Of a DNA stretch of 64,000 bases, positions 62,458-64,000 are shown one piece after another. The notes under the pieces are model-generated. The model was given only the letters and a program-made list of their open reading frames with translations, ran no database searches and was not told the DNA's origin. Numbering within the stretch: the first letter of the stretch is position 1; each line of letters begins with the position of its first letter. This stretch comes from Limnohabitans sp. Hippo3 (GTDB lineage: Bacteria; Pseudomonadota; Gammaproteobacteria; Burkholderiales; Burkholderiaceae_C). Where the stretch lies: assembly GCF_003063665.1 (NCBI RefSeq), contig NZ_NESF01000002.1:186001-250000 (forward strand). The letters run 5' to 3'. Both the position numbers and the translations under genes were made by a program.

Positions 62458-64000
62458 CAGAACGACTCCTCGACCGACTTGGCCACAATTTGGGGTTTGA
62501 CCGCCATGTCGGGCTGCACACCCATCAGGCGCAGCGTTTGCTGCACCGTCTGGCTGAACACGGGCGCAGCCACATCGCCACCGTAGTAGCGGCCGTTGCT
62601 GGGCTCATCGATCATCACCGCCACCACGATGCGGGGTGCCTCAATGGGGGCCATGCCGACAAAGAAGCCGCGGTATTTTTTGCCCGCGTAACCCTTGCCC
62701 TCTTGTTTGTGCGCCGTACCGGTCTTGCCGCCAACGGAGTAACCCATGGTCTGGGCTTTTTGCGCCGTACCGCCGGGGCCTGCGGCCATCTGCAGCATCT
62801 TGCGCATCGCTTTGGCGTTGTCTGCGCTGATGACGCGCACGCCCGTGACCTGTTGCTCGGCCTTCATCAAGGTGGCAGGCACCACCTCACCGTCGCGGGC
62901 GAACACGGTGTAGGCCCTGGCCACTTGGAACAGGCTGCCTGAAATGCCGTAGCCGTAGCTCATGGTAGCCTGCTCGATCGGCCGCCAGGTTTTGTAAGGA
63001 CGCAAACGCCCGCTGACCACCCCCGGAAATGGGAGCTGCGGTTTTTGTCCAAAACCGACCTGGGCAAACATCTCCCACATCTCGCGGGGCTGCATCTGCA
63101 TGGCCAACTTCACGGTGCCCACGTTGCTCGACTTCTGGATCACTTCATTGACGCTGAGCACGCCATGCGGGTGGGCATCGGTGATGGTCGAGCCGGTGAT
63201 GGTGATACGGCCGGGCGCGGTCTGGATCGGGGTCTCCGGCTTGACCAGCCCTTTTTCCAGCGCCAAGGCCACCGCAAACGGCTTCATGGTGGAGCCGGGC
63301 TCGAAGGTGTCGGTCAAGGCGCGGTTGCGCAACTGCTCACCGCTCAGGTTGACGCGCTTGTCGGGCGAATAACTGGGGTAATTGGCCAAGGCCAGGACCT
63401 CGCCCGACTGGGCGTCGAGCACCACCACACTGCCGGCTTTGGCTTTATGCTCCAGCACCGCTTCGCGCAGCTTCTGGTAGGCGAAAAACTGAACTTTGCT
63501 GTCAATGCTCAGCTGCAGGTCCTCGCCATCGACAGGGGGCACCGTCTCGCCCACGTCTTCGACCACCCGACCCAGACGGTCCTTGATGACACGGCGTGAA
63601 CCGGGCTTGCCGGACAGCTGCTTCTGGAACACCAGCTCCACGCCTTCCTGGCCCTGGTCTTCCACATTGGTGAAGCCCACGATGTGGGCCGCCGCTTCAC
63701 CCTCGGGGTACAAACGCTTGTACTCCTTGATGTCGTACACGCCCTTGATGCCCAGCGCCAGGATCTGCTTGACGACCGGCTCGTCGAGCTGCCTGCGCAA
63801 CCAGACAAAGGTCTTTTCGTCGTCCTTGAGTTTCTTGTCCAGCTCGGCGGGGCTCATATCCAGCAAGCGTGCCAGCTCGCGCAACTTGGCCGGATCGCGC
63901 TCGATGTCTTCCGGGTTGGCCCAAATGCTGGGCGCGGGCACGCTCGACGCCAGCAGCATGCCGTTGCGGTCGAGCACGCGCCCCCGGTTGGCGGGCAAGG
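62457..64000 (-). CDS. ftsI: Septal transpeptidase FtsI (PBP3), partial
   Basis: The visible 514 residues are the C-terminal part; the N-terminus with the membrane anchor lies beyond the right edge. The dimerisation domain starts PANRGRVLDRNGMLLASSVP. Transpeptidase motifs are the active-site STMK (Ser codon at 63291-63293) in FEPGSTMKPFAVAL, the SSN motif in VIQKSSNVGTVKLA, and KTGT (62715-62726) in VGGKTGTAHKQE. It crosslinks septal murein with FtsW. It heads the part of the dcw cluster seen here; mraZ, rsmH and ftsL are expected to the right. Confidence 0.95.
   Translation of the reverse strand, partial: LPANRGRVLDRNGMLLASSVPAPSIWANPEDIERDPAKLRELARLLDMSPAELDKKLKDDEKTFVWLRRQLDEPVVKQILALGIKGVYDIKEYKRLYPEGEAAAHIVGFTNVEDQGQEGVELVFQKQLSGKPGSRRVIKDRLGRVVEDVGETVPPVDGEDLQLSIDSKVQFFAYQKLREAVLEHKAKAGSVVVLDAQSGEVLALANYPSYSPDKRVNLSGEQLRNRALTDTFEPGSTMKPFAVALALEKGLVKPETPIQTAPGRITITGSTITDAHPHGVLSVNEVIQKSSNVGTVKLAMQMQPREMWEMFAQVGFGQKPQLPFPGVVSGRLRPYKTWRPIEQATMSYGYGISGSLFQVARAYTVFARDGEVVPATLMKAEQQVTGVRVISADNAKAMRKMLQMAAGPGGTAQKAQTMGYSVGGKTGTAHKQEGKGYAGKKYRGFFVGMAPIEAPRIVVAVMIDEPSNGRYYGGDVAAPVFSQTVQQTLRLMGVQPDMAVKPQIVAKSVEESF

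Overview
The window is dense, GC-rich chromosomal DNA from a betaproteobacterium. It is most likely from Burkholderiales and probably Comamonadaceae (Limnohabitans- or Rhodoferax-like). This placement is an inference from the dusB-fis-purH cluster, the nrdA-nrdB-histone H1-like order, the accB-accC-prmA-DUF3426 order, the dcw cluster ending in lpxC, and the style of the proteins. Almost all of it is core housekeeping. I see no insertion sequence, prophage, integron or CRISPR array.

Layout. 1-5.1 kb: the edge of a VapB-like antitoxin gene, a DUF6172 protein, the DEAD-box helicase RhlE, and the leftward dusB-fis-purH cluster. 5.2-12.2 kb: a YqaA membrane protein and a hydrolase, the GTPase YchF, then a rightward run of a UbiH-type hydroxylase, DsbC, a DUF3429 protein and an M61 peptidase. 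12.2-20.7 kb: aromatic and acyl-CoA metabolism (PaaK, thioesterase, PaaG and a divergent enoyl-CoA hydratase around a TetR-type operator, a dienoate-type hydratase, an acyl-CoA synthetase, a DUF2889 protein) and a CAU tRNA. 20.8-25.8 kb: MiaB, Ffh, a cytochrome-assembly-like membrane protein, a PP0621-type protein and AmpD. 25.8-31.2 kb: class Ia ribonucleotide reductase nrdA/nrdB with two NrdR boxes, then a Lys/Ala/Pro-rich histone H1-like gene. 31.2-36.1 kb: a leftward accB-accC-prmA-DUF3426 operon and a thioredoxin-like pair. 36.2-44.5 kb: Mpl, AroG, TldD, an odd cytochrome c, RodA, RuvC, MtgA and a TonB-like protein. 44.5-64.0 kb: an RNase R/II-family enzyme, a YqiA esterase, LpxC and the division/wall (dcw) cluster, read leftward as ftsI-murE-murF-mraY-murD-ftsW-murG-murC-ddlB-ftsQ-ftsA-ftsZ-lpxC. 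ftsI is cut by the window edge.

The genes form one strong theme. Mpl, AmpD, RodA, MtgA and the dcw cluster together cover peptidoglycan precursor synthesis, recycling and polymerisation, and LpxC commits to lipid A.

The most interesting signal is non-coding. The leader upstream of aroG (DAHP synthase) encodes a 24-residue peptide with seven consecutive aromatic residues (YFFYFWF). It is followed by a GC-rich terminator with an eight-U tail, and the terminator's 3' arm is duplicated inside the leader ORF. This is the architecture of a ribosome-mediated attenuator. Other points worth a look are a near-perfect 20-bp inverted repeat between ftsZ and lpxC, an acidic low-complexity insertion in MurD, a cytochrome c with a single-cysteine haem motif, and several families of intergenic palindromic repeats.
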